DNA from: Piscirickettsiaceae bacterium
GTDB lineage: Bacteria; Pseudomonadota; Gammaproteobacteria; Nitrosococcales; Methylophagaceae
Assembly: GCA_024685975.1 (NCBI GenBank)
Contig: JAIBDZ010000002.1
Span: 154,908-218,907 of the forward strand
Direction: 5' to 3'
DNA: 64,000 bases
The notes under the pieces are model-generated. The model was not told the DNA's origin. It ran no database searches and was given only the letters and a program-made list of their open reading frames with translations. Each line of letters opens with the position of its first letter. Positions within the stretch are counted from its first letter, which is position 1. Shown one piece after another: positions 1 to 9,874 of the stretch. Both the position numbers and the translations under genes were made by a program.

Positions 1-454
1 AATAGAGGCACAAAATGGCGAATGGGGTTTATTAATCGTCAGTGATAGCTGTGATAACACCTGTGAACAACAGCTTTATCGCATGCAGCAACTTTACCTA
101 TCAATGGGTAAAGAAGCCGAACGCTTACAAACTGTCTGGGTATCAAATGCTGAAAAGCGCCAACAAAGTGACTTATCTGTTGACGTTGCCTTAGCGGATA
201 ACACTGTAGAGCAAACAAACACAGCAAAACCACAATTTGAATTACCGGGTGAAATGACCTTTAAGAAAATGATTCAAATGAATGACTCGGCTATCTTTAA
301 TTGGTTTTCACAACAAGATATTCATTGGCAAGATCAAAGTATTTTTCTCATCGACCCTCTCGGCAATATGGTTTTACGTTTTAACCCTGAACTTAATGGC
401 CGCGACATGATGTCTGACATTAAGTGGTTATTTAAAGCGTCACGCGTCGGTTAA
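1..454 (+). CDS. SCO-like thioredoxin-fold cytochrome oxidase assembly protein (5' truncated by window edge)
   Basis: The open frame runs in from the left edge (frame of base 2) and stops at 454, so the true start lies outside. The visible part holds a Cys-x3-Cys (SDSCDNTCEQQ) shortly after a hydrophobic strand, and near the end FLIDPLGNMVLRF, the usual closing strands of a thioredoxin/SCO-type fold. It sits 15 bp before ctaA, the place where gammaproteobacteria carry a small thioredoxin-like protein between SURF1 and COX15. A role in oxidase metallation or assembly is inferred from this position, not proven by sequence. Confidence 0.7.
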   Translation, partial: IEAQNGEWGLLIVSDSCDNTCEQQLYRMQQLYLSMGKEAERLQTVWVSNAEKRQQSDLSVDVALADNTVEQTNTAKPQFELPGEMTFKKMIQMNDSAIFNWFSQQDIHWQDQSIFLIDPLGNMVLRFNPELNGRDMMSDIKWLFKASRVG

Positions 455-469
455 ATAGAAGGAATTATC

Positions 470-1429
470 GTGCTTCATAAACTTGCCAAACTTGCTTTCA
501 TTATGGCCTTTATTGTGGTCACTTTAGGCGCATTAACGCGTTTACTTGACTCAGGTCTCGGCTGCCCAGACTGGCCTGGTTGTTATGGACAAATTATTCC
601 ACCGAGTGCTGAGCATCATGCCACTGTTGATGAAGGTAAAGCATGGATGGAAATGATCCATCGCTATATGGCATCCAGTTTAGGTTTAGTCATTTTAATC
701 ATGACTATTATCGCCCACCGTGCAGAAGGTATTAGCCCTCAGGCAAAATCAATTAGTCGTATTTTATTAGCCCTTGTGATCGTACAAGGCTTATTTGGCA
801 TGTGGACCGTTACATTAAAACTATTGCCACAAGTCGTCACACTACATTTATTAGGCGGCATGACAGTCTTAGCAACCTTATTTTGGTTTGTACTCGTCTT
901 GGGTAAGCCTAAGCCCGTCACCATTCCTCGAAGACCTCAATTTTTTGCCCTATTGGCACTCATACTCTTATCATGCCAAATTGCATTAGGTGGTTGGACA
1001 AGTAGTACTTATTCTGGCCTCGCCTGTACTGATTTCCCTACCTGTGATGGTCATATTGTCCCGCCTCTCACTTTTGATGAATCATTTCACCTGACTGAAT
1101 TCAGCGATCGTAATTACGAAGGTGGTCACTTATCTTCTGAGGCACGAGTAACGATTCAATATATACATCGCGTGATGGCTTTAATTGTCACTATCACGAT
1201 TTTGACATTATTTTTCAAATTAAGACAAATACCTGCTTTGAGAAACAAGGCATCGATTTTATTAGGCTTTTTAGTATTGCAAGTCTCATTAGGCATTAGT
1301 ACCGCCGTCATGATGTTACCTCTGCCTTTGGCCTTATTACACAATACTGGTGCAGCCTTCTTATTGCTCGCAGTAATCTACGTTAACCATGCCATTTTCT
1401 CAGCTAACATCGCTGATGAAGGCAAATAG
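470..1429 (+). CDS. ctaA: Heme A synthase (COX15/CtaA family)
   Basis: Integral membrane enzyme that oxidises heme O to heme A for aa3-type oxidases. The 319-aa protein has about eight hydrophobic segments in two homologous halves. Each half has a conserved Cys pair in a periplasmic loop (GLGCPDWPGC near residue 30, GLACTDFPTC near 185) and heme-ligand His positions (MIHRYMAS, LHLLGG, YIHRVMA, LLHNTG). The start is GTG with an AGAAGG Shine-Dalgarno 7-8 nt upstream. It lies between the SCO-like gene and ctaB, probably in one operon. Confidence 0.93.
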   Translation: MLHKLAKLAFIMAFIVVTLGALTRLLDSGLGCPDWPGCYGQIIPPSAEHHATVDEGKAWMEMIHRYMASSLGLVILIMTIIAHRAEGISPQAKSISRILLALVIVQGLFGMWTVTLKLLPQVVTLHLLGGMTVLATLFWFVLVLGKPKPVTIPRRPQFFALLALILLSCQIALGGWTSSTYSGLACTDFPTCDGHIVPPLTFDESFHLTEFSDRNYEGGHLSSEARVTIQYIHRVMALIVTITILTLFFKLRQIPALRNKASILLGFLVLQVSLGISTAVMMLPLPLALLHNTGAAFLLLAVIYVNHAIFSANIADEGK

Positions 1430-1450
1430 CACAAGCTTTTCATAGGTGAT

Positions 1451-2359
1451 ATGATGAATACCATGACTTCAGTAACAACAACAGAAAGAGCGACTTGGAA
1501 AGACTATCTCGACTTATGCAAACCCAAAGTCGTGGTCCTCATGCTCGTCACCGTTTTGGTCGGCGCGTTATTGGCCGTTCCATCATTACCAGACTTATTC
1601 ACCCTCACCGTCGCGTTAATTGGCATTGGTGCTTGTGCTGGTAGCGGTGCTGCTATCAATCATATGATTGATCATCGTTTAGATACCCAAATGGCTCGAA
1701 CACAAAACAGACCCATTGCAAAAGGACGTGTACGCCCTGAACAAGGTCTTATCTTCGCCCTACTCCTTGCTGTTGGTGGTTTTGCCCTATTATGGTTTGT
1801 CATCAACCCAATTACAGCCTGGTTAAGCCTTGCATCATTATTAGGTTATGCTGTTGTATACACTTTATTTTTAAAGCGTGCGACACCTCAAAACATCACA
1901 ATTGGCGGCCTAGCTGGTGCCATGCCACCATTATTAGGTTGGACGGCGATGACAGGCCAAATCGACCATAATGCGTTATTGCTCGTATTAATTATCTTTG
2001 CTTGGACGCCACCCCATTTTTGGGCTTTGGCCATTCACAAAAAAGATGAGTACGCCAAAGCAGATATTCCAATGTTACCCGTCACCCACGGTGTGCAATT
2101 TACACGTATCCACATCGTGCTATACAGCCTATTATTATTTGCATCAACATTGATGCCTTTCATCTCAGGCTTAAGTGGTTGGCTCTATATGGTCGGTATG
2201 ATATTACTTAATATTCGCCAATTTTGGATGGTAAAACGTTTATTTAATGATGCTGATACTAAAGCACCTATGGACTTATTCAAATACTCAATACAATATT
2301 TATTGTGGTTATTTGTCTTGATCTTGGTTGACCATTACGTCATCACAACGTCATTTTAA
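1451..2359 (+). CDS. ctaB: Protoheme IX farnesyltransferase (heme O synthase)
   Basis: UbiA-family membrane prenyltransferase converting heme B to heme O, the step before CtaA. The 302-aa protein shows the prenyl-diphosphate-binding motif NHMIDHRLDTQMART with its N-x3-D-x3-D pattern, the NRPIAKGR signature right after it, and about nine membrane segments. Length is normal for CyoE/CtaB. It follows ctaA by 21 bp and is the last gene before a hairpin. Symbol ctaB (cyoE in enterobacteria) is chosen for the heme A context. Confidence 0.95.
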   Translation: MMNTMTSVTTTERATWKDYLDLCKPKVVVLMLVTVLVGALLAVPSLPDLFTLTVALIGIGACAGSGAAINHMIDHRLDTQMARTQNRPIAKGRVRPEQGLIFALLLAVGGFALLWFVINPITAWLSLASLLGYAVVYTLFLKRATPQNITIGGLAGAMPPLLGWTAMTGQIDHNALLLVLIIFAWTPPHFWALAIHKKDEYAKADIPMLPVTHGVQFTRIHIVLYSLLLFASTLMPFISGLSGWLYMVGMILLNIRQFWMVKRLFNDADTKAPMDLFKYSIQYLLWLFVLILVDHYVITTSF

Positions 2360-2373
2360 CTCCGTCATATGAG

Positions 2374-2408
2374 TGAGCTTGTCCATCTCTAGGGCAAGCT
2401 CATTTATA
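2374..2408 (+). terminator. Probable terminator after ctaB
   Basis: A 10-bp stem (GAGCTTGTCC / GGGCAAGCTC, one G-U) with a 7-nt loop lies 15 bp after the ctaB stop and is followed by ATTTAT. The T-run is weak, so efficiency is uncertain. It sits between convergent genes. Confidence 0.55.
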
Positions 2409-2512
2409 CCTTGCAACACCCCCACACATTAAGACTCCCCAAAACTAGCTTCACGACGTAGTTGTGTATTCATGAATAGTTCAAGCTCGACGTCATCATG
2501 ATATATCACCCA

Positions 2513-4624
2513 TTAAGGTTTCTTAATATAGTGTTCTTCAACCATGGAAGCCGATACAGGTTTACCGTAATAATAACCTTGTAACTCTGTACAGCCCATT
2601 TCAATCAAGAGCGCTTTTTGTTCGCTTGTTTCAACGCCTTCAGCAATTGTATTCAAGCCTAAATTACAGGCTAATTGCACAATCGTTTGGGCGATAGCGG
2701 CATCTTTTGAATTAGTCACCACTTCATCAACAAACGACTTATCAATCTTTAAGGTATCAAGTGGAAAATTCTTAAGATAATTTAATGATGAATAGCCAGT
2801 GCCAAAATCATCAATCGCTAACTTAACGCCAATCTCTTTAAGCGCCATTAATAAAGAAATGGTTTCAGACACATCTTTAATAATTGCTGTTTCTGTAATT
2901 TCCAGCTCCAACATGTCAGCATTCAACCCTGTTGACTCCAACACATGTTGGACTTGTTTGGGTAAATACGAACACGTAAATTGCAAAGCGGACAGGTTCA
3001 CCGCCATACGGAAATCTTTTTGTAGCGTTTGCTCCCATTTCTTTGCCTGTAGGCATGCTTGGTTTAATACCCAATTACCAATCGGGATAATCAAGCCACT
3101 TCTTTCCGCTATTTCAATAAATTCATAGGGGCCAACCAATCCTTTCTTAGGATGATTCCAACGTAATAATGCCTCAAAGCCAATCACCTCTTCCGTGTGA
3201 GCATCGACTTGTGGTTGATAAAACAACTCAAATTCATCACGGTCTAACGCCAACCTTAAATCAAACTCGACTTCCAACTGCTTTTTCAAATAAGTATTCA
3301 TACTCTCAGAAAAAAACTGATACGTATTTCGGCCATTTTCTTTGGCTTGATACATTGCAGCATCAGCATGTTGCAATAGGCTTTGCAGATCGGAGCTATC
3401 ATCAGGATAAAAAGCTAAACCAATACTGGCCGACACTCGGAGCCCATATTCTTTCAGTAAAAAAGGCGCTTCAAAAGACTGAATAATACGTTGCGCTATC
3501 GTCGCTACTTCATCAATCGCATCAACACCGCCCAACAACACTGTAAATTCATCACCGGCAAACCGTGCTACATGCGACGATTTATTTGATGTTACTCCAG
3601 CAGGCAAGATATCTTCAGTGAGACGGATACAGTCCTTAATTCTTGTCGCCACCTGACATAACACATCATCACCAATATGATGTCCATAGGTATCATTAAT
3701 GTATTTAAAGCGATCAATGTCGATAAATAATAAGCTGAGCTTTTCTTGTCGACGATCAGCATGGCTAATGGCTTTTTCTAATTTTTCAATAAATAAGCGA
3801 CGATTAGGCAAGCCCGTCAACGTATCGTAATAAGCGTAATAAGTGATTTCTTGCTCAGATTTTTTACGATTGGTAATATCTTGCAACGTGCCCACAATAC
3901 GCCAATTACCTAACTCATTGATAATCTCCGTTCGGTCATGAATGGTAAAAACCTCGCCATTAGCGTGACAAATACGGTATTCAATATCATAAGCTTGTTT
4001 GTTTTTGATCGCAGCTCGTACAGCGGACTTAAACAAAGCCCTATCATCAGGATGAACGATACGTAGCGCCAAAGCAAAATAAAACCGAACGTTTTGAGGT
4101 TCCATCCCTAATAATCTGAATGTTTCATCAGAACAATTTACGCTTGATGATTTAAAGTCCCACTCCCATGAACCAATACGAGCCATTGATTGTGCTTTCG
4201 CTAATTTATTTTTATTCTGATTTAACTCGCGTAATGTTTTACTACCTTTCAAAATATATTGCACACGATGACTAAATAACGGCCATTTAAGTGGCTTAGT
4301 CATAAAGTCTGTGGCACCGGCTTCAAACGCAGCTTCAATATCTTGTGGTTGCTCTAATCCCGTCACCATCACAATCGCACAATGGCGTTCTTTGCATAAT
4401 GACGTTAATCGTCGACAACATTCGAAGCCATCCATGCCCGGCATAGTGACATCTAATAAAGTTAACTCTGGTAAATACTGTTTAAATTGACTGATCGCTT
4501 CATCGCCAGATTCAGCTTCCACAATCTGTAAGTCACTTTGACTTAATGCTTGCTTCATCAATAAGCGAATCACCGGATCATCATCAACAATCAATACCGT
4601 GTCTGCAGTGTCCAATTCTGCCAT
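2513..4624 (-). CDS. REC-PAS-GGDEF-EAL response regulator (c-di-GMP turnover)
   Basis: A 703-aa cytoplasmic regulator. An N-terminal receiver has acidic triad DDD and phosphoacceptor Asp58 (LLDVT), followed by a PAS domain (~140-255), a GGDEF domain (motif AGDEF, usually catalytically competent) and an EAL domain. EAL residues look intact: EALLRW, ELEITET, DDFGTGYSS, KIDKSF and EGVET. No RxxD inhibitory site precedes AGDEF. It is the last gene of a four-gene operon and its ATG overlaps the kinase stop in TAATG, so it is the natural phosphate acceptor of the upstream HPt domain. Net cyclase or phosphodiesterase output cannot be read from sequence. Confidence 0.92.
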   Translation of the reverse strand: MAELDTADTVLIVDDDPVIRLLMKQALSQSDLQIVEAESGDEAISQFKQYLPELTLLDVTMPGMDGFECCRRLTSLCKERHCAIVMVTGLEQPQDIEAAFEAGATDFMTKPLKWPLFSHRVQYILKGSKTLRELNQNKNKLAKAQSMARIGSWEWDFKSSSVNCSDETFRLLGMEPQNVRFYFALALRIVHPDDRALFKSAVRAAIKNKQAYDIEYRICHANGEVFTIHDRTEIINELGNWRIVGTLQDITNRKKSEQEITYYAYYDTLTGLPNRRLFIEKLEKAISHADRRQEKLSLLFIDIDRFKYINDTYGHHIGDDVLCQVATRIKDCIRLTEDILPAGVTSNKSSHVARFAGDEFTVLLGGVDAIDEVATIAQRIIQSFEAPFLLKEYGLRVSASIGLAFYPDDSSDLQSLLQHADAAMYQAKENGRNTYQFFSESMNTYLKKQLEVEFDLRLALDRDEFELFYQPQVDAHTEEVIGFEALLRWNHPKKGLVGPYEFIEIAERSGLIIPIGNWVLNQACLQAKKWEQTLQKDFRMAVNLSALQFTCSYLPKQVQHVLESTGLNADMLELEITETAIIKDVSETISLLMALKEIGVKLAIDDFGTGYSSLNYLKNFPLDTLKIDKSFVDEVVTNSKDAAIAQTIVQLACNLGLNTIAEGVETSEQKALLIEMGCTELQGYYYGKPVSASMVEEHYIKKP

Positions 4625-6972
4625 TAGCCATACTCCGTCATTTTTTTATCTAAGGCCAATTTCGTCTCTACATAATATTGTTCCATATTTGCCAATAAAA
4701 CGTCTGTTTTGTTCAATTGACCTAGTCGACTATCACTTTCTATTTCTTTTGCAAGCTCAGCCATAGACACAGCACCCACATTCGCTGAGCTCGACTTTAA
4801 TGCATGAGCATCTTTGAATAACGCGGTATGGTCACCTTCATCAAAAGCCTGATGCATTTTCTGCATTAACTTGGGACAAGTTTGAAGGTAAATGGTAATC
4901 ACTTGGCGAACAATATCTGTACTTCCATCAACAGACATCGCCAATATATCGTCTAATACCGTTGTATCCAATAGCGTCTTACCTTCATCATGAGGCAGAG
5001 TTTCACTTACTCCTGTTTCAGTCGATTCACTCACTGCTATCTCTATCGGCAACCATTTTGCCAACAATTGTGCCAAATTTATCCGTGTAAATGGTTTGAT
5101 TAATACATCATTCGCGCCAGCACGTCGAAACGTTTTACTTACTTGTGGTTGGGTATCTGCTGTTAATGCAATGATAGGCGTAGTCTTATTCAGGCCCTCT
5201 TCGACCTGTTCTCTGATCATTTTAGTGGCGGCTATACCATCCATACCAGGCATGTGATAATCCATAAAAATGACGTCATATTGATGCTCAAAAGCTTTAT
5301 CAACAGCTTCTTGTCCATTATTAACCACATCACATTCATGCCCGAAAGTCCCCAATAGACTCTTCACAATCAATTGATTAACAGGATTATCTTCAGCAAC
5401 TAAAATACGAGCAGACACCGCATGACTGTTTGCCAATAAAGGCGTTGTTTTCAGCTCATCTTCCTTCAAGACATTCACTGTATTGACCGGTATTTTAAAC
5501 CAAAAATCACTGCCAACTTCGCGACCACTATCCACACCAAACGAGCCTTGCATCAGTTCGACTAATTGCTTACAAATTGCCAAACCTAAACCAGTCCCTC
5601 CATATTGACGCGTAATCGAGCTGTCGGCCTGAGTAAAGGGCGAAAATAAGCTCTCCAAGGCATCGTTATCAATCCCTATACCGGTATCAATCACATGAAA
5701 TGATAATATAACTTCTGACCCTATTGCTTCGCTATCAACCACCACCGTCACTTGGCCTTGTGGCGTAAACTTAATGGCATTATTGATTAAATTGTTCAGT
5801 ACTTGACGCAGCCGCATACTATCGCCTAAATAATGACGGCCCGTCTGCTGATTTAATTCAAGCTTTAACGTCAGGTCATTTTTATCCGCCAGCGGGCGAA
5901 AAGTCTCCATGATTGACTGCATAAATTGCTCAAGGTCAAATGGCCTCATTTCAAGCTCAACTTTATTGGCCTCTAGCTTAGAAAAATCAAGTACTTCATT
6001 CAGCAACGATAATAAGTCTTGCGACGAATCATGCAGCATATAAACAATGTCTTTTATATCTTTATCAAAATCATAGGTTTTTAATAATTCTGAGAAACCA
6101 ATGATGCCATTTAAAGGCGTGCGGACTTCATGGCTCATCATCGCGATGAACTCTGTCTGAGCACGATTGCCTTCGTTGGCTAATGACAGTGCCGACTCTA
6201 ACTCTTCAGTTCTTTGTAGAATACGTTGTTCAAGTTCAGCATTAATCGTTTGAAGCTGTTGTCCCCGCTCTTCGACTTCTGCCAACATCGTATTAAAGCT
6301 CTCGGCTAACGCATTAAACTCTGAAGTATTCCCCATCGGAGCTCGCTGTCCATAATTCTTTGTATCAGTAATATTATGAATCACATTCAATAACTGATGC
6401 AGTGGGCGAGAAAACATCGTTTGCAGTAACAACATCAACGCAAAGCTAATGATGAATGCAACGACAGATGTCAGAATAACGACTTGATAAAAATGATTTA
6501 ATTCACTTTTTAAAGAGCTCAAGTCATCTTCTAAATAGACCAGCCCAACCGTCTCACCGTCACTGATCATAGGCATATAACAATACATACCTCGGTCGGT
6601 CATATGGATATGGGCATGATTCTGCTTGAGTAAGTTTTCCACCATGGCAAGATCCGGCAAATCCATTTTTTGTTCACGATGGTATCGACTAAATAAGCGG
6701 CCAGCACTATCAAAAATAACGGCGCTTAATAAATCCGAGCGACTCTTTAAGCCACTCAATGTTTCTTCTGCTGCGACTGGATCGTTAAACACAACCGCTG
6801 AGATGCTATTGGTCGCAATTAATTGGCTTAGTGACGATAATTCATCATAAGCTTGCTCTTGAGCCGCTTGTTGTTGATTTTTTATAATCGAGTACGAAAT
6901 CAAGATAATCACTAAGGTCACAAGCGACATCATTGACAACATTAGCTTAGTTTTCAGTGAGTTAAACATCAT
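4624..6972 (-). CDS. CHASE8 hybrid histidine kinase with REC and HPt
   Basis: A 782-aa membrane kinase. It has TM1 ~9-29, a periplasmic CHASE8-like sensor ~35-150 (ISAVVFNDPVAAEETL), TM2 ~164-186, HAMP ~187-240, a coiled coil, HisKA with His281 (MSHEVRTPLNG), HATPase (NNLINNAIKF, DTGIGI, GGTGLGLAI), a receiver with Asp571 (FMDYHMPGMDG) and a C-terminal HPt with His723 (DAHALKSSSANVG). The likely relay is H281-D571-H723-Asp58 of the downstream regulator. CHASE8 is the sensor of YfiN/TpbB, the partner of YfiR, and a YfiR homologue is encoded immediately upstream (ATGA overlap). Confidence 0.92.
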   Translation of the reverse strand: MMFNSLKTKLMLSMMSLVTLVIILISYSIIKNQQQAAQEQAYDELSSLSQLIATNSISAVVFNDPVAAEETLSGLKSRSDLLSAVIFDSAGRLFSRYHREQKMDLPDLAMVENLLKQNHAHIHMTDRGMYCYMPMISDGETVGLVYLEDDLSSLKSELNHFYQVVILTSVVAFIISFALMLLLQTMFSRPLHQLLNVIHNITDTKNYGQRAPMGNTSEFNALAESFNTMLAEVEERGQQLQTINAELEQRILQRTEELESALSLANEGNRAQTEFIAMMSHEVRTPLNGIIGFSELLKTYDFDKDIKDIVYMLHDSSQDLLSLLNEVLDFSKLEANKVELEMRPFDLEQFMQSIMETFRPLADKNDLTLKLELNQQTGRHYLGDSMRLRQVLNNLINNAIKFTPQGQVTVVVDSEAIGSEVILSFHVIDTGIGIDNDALESLFSPFTQADSSITRQYGGTGLGLAICKQLVELMQGSFGVDSGREVGSDFWFKIPVNTVNVLKEDELKTTPLLANSHAVSARILVAEDNPVNQLIVKSLLGTFGHECDVVNNGQEAVDKAFEHQYDVIFMDYHMPGMDGIAATKMIREQVEEGLNKTTPIIALTADTQPQVSKTFRRAGANDVLIKPFTRINLAQLLAKWLPIEIAVSESTETGVSETLPHDEGKTLLDTTVLDDILAMSVDGSTDIVRQVITIYLQTCPKLMQKMHQAFDEGDHTALFKDAHALKSSSANVGAVSMAELAKEIESDSRLGQLNKTDVLLANMEQYYVETKLALDKKMTEYG

Positions 6973-7514
6973 TTCTTCTGCTTCACTTGTACAGCAAGTT
7001 TAAGCACTTGAGAGCTTAACATCAGGCCTTGCTGTTCTAATTGTTCTAAATTCACTTTAAATCGTAACTTATTGTCTTGATTAACAATTTCTATCATGCC
7101 GCCATCATCAATAAACCCCGTCATATCAGACACAGTGAGAATTGGCTTTTTATCGAGGTAAAGCAATAGACGTTTGAGTTTATGTCGGTCTTGATTATCA
7201 ACATAAATCAACTGGCATTGCGCCGTATCATTCACGCTTGTCACTTGTTTTAAGCGTATCTTTTTCTCAGCGACCGTCTTATTGGTGAGCTTTTCAAATC
7301 CGTTTCGATAAGCTGAATTAAAATAACAAAAAGTCAGATACTCATGCCCAGACGTTTCCGGCCAATGGGTATATTTTGCAAAGTTATAACTTAATGCTGC
7401 TTTAATTGCTTCTGAATTACTTTGTTGTGATGAGGCGATAAGTGGAAGCAATAATAACCCAAAGACCGCTAACCATAGCCAGCTTTTAACGTGTTGAAGA
7501 AACAAGTTCACCAT
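6969..7514 (-). CDS. YfiR-family periplasmic protein (DUF4154)
   Basis: A 181-aa protein with an N-terminal signal/anchor (WLWLAVFGLLLLPLIASS), then the family pattern: KAALSYNFAKYTHWP, TFCYFN, CQLIYVD, KPILTVSDMTGFIDDGGMIEIV, KLRFKVNLEQLEQQGLMLSSQVLKLA. In Pseudomonas, YfiR is a periplasmic repressor of the CHASE8 diguanylate cyclase YfiN. Here it is coupled by TAATG to a TonB-dependent receptor upstream and by ATGA to a CHASE8 histidine kinase downstream. Control of the kinase's sensor is inferred. Confidence 0.88.
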   Translation of the reverse strand: MVNLFLQHVKSWLWLAVFGLLLLPLIASSQQSNSEAIKAALSYNFAKYTHWPETSGHEYLTFCYFNSAYRNGFEKLTNKTVAEKKIRLKQVTSVNDTAQCQLIYVDNQDRHKLKRLLLYLDKKPILTVSDMTGFIDDGGMIEIVNQDNKLRFKVNLEQLEQQGLMLSSQVLKLAVQVKQKK

Positions 7515-9562
7515 TAGAACTGAACCGTCACTTTCCCATAATACGTCGGCTCTATACGGTATGGAATAGAAAATAACTCAGATTCAAACTCCGTGTGAGC
7601 ACCATAAAATAAATTTTTACCGTAAGCGGATAGCGTCACTTTCGGAGTAATACGCCAATTCACGCCAAGATCGACACCATGATAACTATCTACAGGATTG
7701 TAGGTCTGGGTATGACCACTAATAGGAGCGACATCATCAACATAACGCCATGTTGCATTAACATCGACATTTTGATGTACAGCCCAGTCGATATCAAATG
7801 TCGCAATATGTTTAGGCGCCGTCGTATTTTGAGGTTGTACGCCAGGAAATTTGCTTTGGATATAGCCATAATTGAGTTTAAATTTAACTGTATCCGTCGC
7901 TAACCACTGACTTGAGAATTCAAGCCCGTAACTATGGCCCGCTAAACTATTACCAAACTCAACGTCTTGAATGATATATCCCGGCAATGACACAAAATCG
8001 GTGGTAACTTGATCCGCATCACGTAGGTCATCATAATCATTATAAAAAACAGTACTATCTATCGAGAAAGAAGAAGTCGGAGAAAAACGATACCCTAACT
8101 CATACGTTAACAATGATTCTGACTCATATTCATCTTGTCCTTTATATCTCACCACAACAGGTAATGGCGAGACATTGGGCGCAACAAAAGGCGGAATCAC
8201 ATTAGCAACGAAGTTCACATTATTTTCTGTACGCGAAGGCGTTCGCACAGAATAAGACACCGATGACCATAATTTGTGCTGTTCATTGAGTTTCCATAAC
8301 AACCTAGCATTTGGCTGCCACTCAAAACCCGTGTAGGTATTGTCTTCGACCCGTGTTGCTAACGTCAGCCAAAGTGCATCCTTCGCTAATGTGATTTCAT
8401 CACTCACAAAGGCGCTCCATAAATTGGTACTGGTCTGATTTGAGTCACTAAAAATATTAGGGTGAGAACCGATCGTTTCTCTATTATGACGAAACCCTAA
8501 TCCCCAGCGGATATTATGACGTTCGCGAAATTGAAATTGATGTTGGAACTCGAGATCAAAGGTTTTTGTTTCACTCGTAAAAAAACCTTCGTCTCTGCTC
8601 ACGTAATCAACATAACCTTGCACGCTATACTCTGATCTTGCAGATAACGCTTGGTTAAATTTGGCGAGCAAATTCCACCCCTTGGAATCAACATTATCTT
8701 GCGACGTTGAAGCATAAGGCGCAGCCAATGTTGGAAGATACAAAACTTGATTCATTCTCGTTTTGTATAAATCAGAGCTCAATTGCAAGGTTGCAGAATG
8801 AGGCAAATCTATATCGACTCGCCCACCGACTTGTTGCTCAGTCCAATCATTATCAGTATCGAGATTTGTCGTCGATGCTAAAGCAAGATCAGGGTTAATG
8901 TCTTTTGCTTCATGCTCTAAAGAATCTCGTTTAAACGTTTTAGCATAACCGCGAGCGGTCGTATTATCAGTTAATTTCCCACCATAACGAAACCCTGCAA
9001 ACCCTTGATTATAATCACCTATGCCAATTTCGGCATAGCCACCTAAGGTCTCAGCGCTATGTTTGGTCACGATGTTAATGACACCATTAACCGCATTCGA
9101 TCCCCACATAGCAGCATTGGGGCCACGGATAACTTCGATACGTTCAATATCGGCCATTAACGTATCTTGCACTTCCCAATAAACACCAGAGAATACAGGT
9201 GAGTAAAGTGTTCTTCCATCCATTAACACTAATAATTTATTGTTAAATCGACCATTAAATCCGCGGCTGCTGACCGCCCATTTCTGTGAGTCAATTTGTG
9301 CAACGTGCAAACCAGGCACGCCTTTTAAAGCTTGTGGGATCGATGTCAACCCCCTACGCTGGATTTCTTCAGAGCTGATGACGTAGACTGCTGCGGGCGA
9401 ATTAGATAAAGGCTGGGCTTGGCGTGCAACAGAAGTCACTTCAACATCTAATAGCTCTTTCAAACTGAGCTCAAATGCATCGACCTCTTGCTCTTCTTGT
9501 GCTGAAACTGAGACTGACAATATCCCTAATGTACAACACATTCCATATAGTATTTTTTTCAT
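7514..9562 (-). CDS. TonB-dependent outer membrane receptor
   Basis: A 682-aa outer membrane transporter or sensor. It has a signal peptide (~1-21, ending SVSA), a short linker FELSLKELLDVEVTSV, a plug domain (~45-170: IQRRGLTSIPQALKGVPG, SSRGFNGRFNNKLLVLMDGR, IERIEVIRGPNAAMWGSNAVNGVINIVTK) and a 22-strand-type barrel ending in YYGKVTVQF with terminal Phe. No STN signalling domain is seen between signal peptide and plug. The ligand is unknown. It heads the operon and its stop overlaps yfiR in TAATG. Confidence 0.92.
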   Translation of the reverse strand: MKKILYGMCCTLGILSVSVSAQEEQEVDAFELSLKELLDVEVTSVARQAQPLSNSPAAVYVISSEEIQRRGLTSIPQALKGVPGLHVAQIDSQKWAVSSRGFNGRFNNKLLVLMDGRTLYSPVFSGVYWEVQDTLMADIERIEVIRGPNAAMWGSNAVNGVINIVTKHSAETLGGYAEIGIGDYNQGFAGFRYGGKLTDNTTARGYAKTFKRDSLEHEAKDINPDLALASTTNLDTDNDWTEQQVGGRVDIDLPHSATLQLSSDLYKTRMNQVLYLPTLAAPYASTSQDNVDSKGWNLLAKFNQALSARSEYSVQGYVDYVSRDEGFFTSETKTFDLEFQHQFQFRERHNIRWGLGFRHNRETIGSHPNIFSDSNQTSTNLWSAFVSDEITLAKDALWLTLATRVEDNTYTGFEWQPNARLLWKLNEQHKLWSSVSYSVRTPSRTENNVNFVANVIPPFVAPNVSPLPVVVRYKGQDEYESESLLTYELGYRFSPTSSFSIDSTVFYNDYDDLRDADQVTTDFVSLPGYIIQDVEFGNSLAGHSYGLEFSSQWLATDTVKFKLNYGYIQSKFPGVQPQNTTAPKHIATFDIDWAVHQNVDVNATWRYVDDVAPISGHTQTYNPVDSYHGVDLGVNWRITPKVTLSAYGKNLFYGAHTEFESELFSIPYRIEPTYYGKVTVQF

Positions 9563-9874
9563 ATCAACACCCGCCCCCAGGCACTTTTTATCCTTAGATT
9601 ACATATAATTAAATCGAATATCGTCGCCTTAGTTCACATAAATGCTTTATATCTATTCAAGCAATCGAGCTCTCAGCCGATATTTTTCAACCTCATTAAC
9701 CTAATTATCGGCACAAAACCAAAATAGATGACACACTGCCATTATAAATTGATGGTAAACCATTAAAACAAGGCATAAGCACGTATTTTTGTTCCACTTA
9801 TCATTACGATATAATGCAGACCCAGCTGATGGCTTCCACTAGGTTAAAACCTCGCCCTACTCCACTTCAATATC
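9563..9874. other. Divergent intergenic region (312 bp)
   Basis: This AT-rich region separates the TonB receptor operon (minus) from the MHYT-LytTR gene (plus) and must hold both promoters. Apart from the plus-strand TATAAT described separately, I see no hairpin, repeat or short gene. Confidence 0.5.
9788..9815 (+). promoter_or_regulatory. Candidate sigma70 promoter for the MHYT-LytTR gene
   Basis: TTTGTT, 16 nt, then a perfect TATAAT (9810-9815), about 60 bp before the ATG. The -35 is weak, so this is a sequence-match prediction only. Confidence 0.4.
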
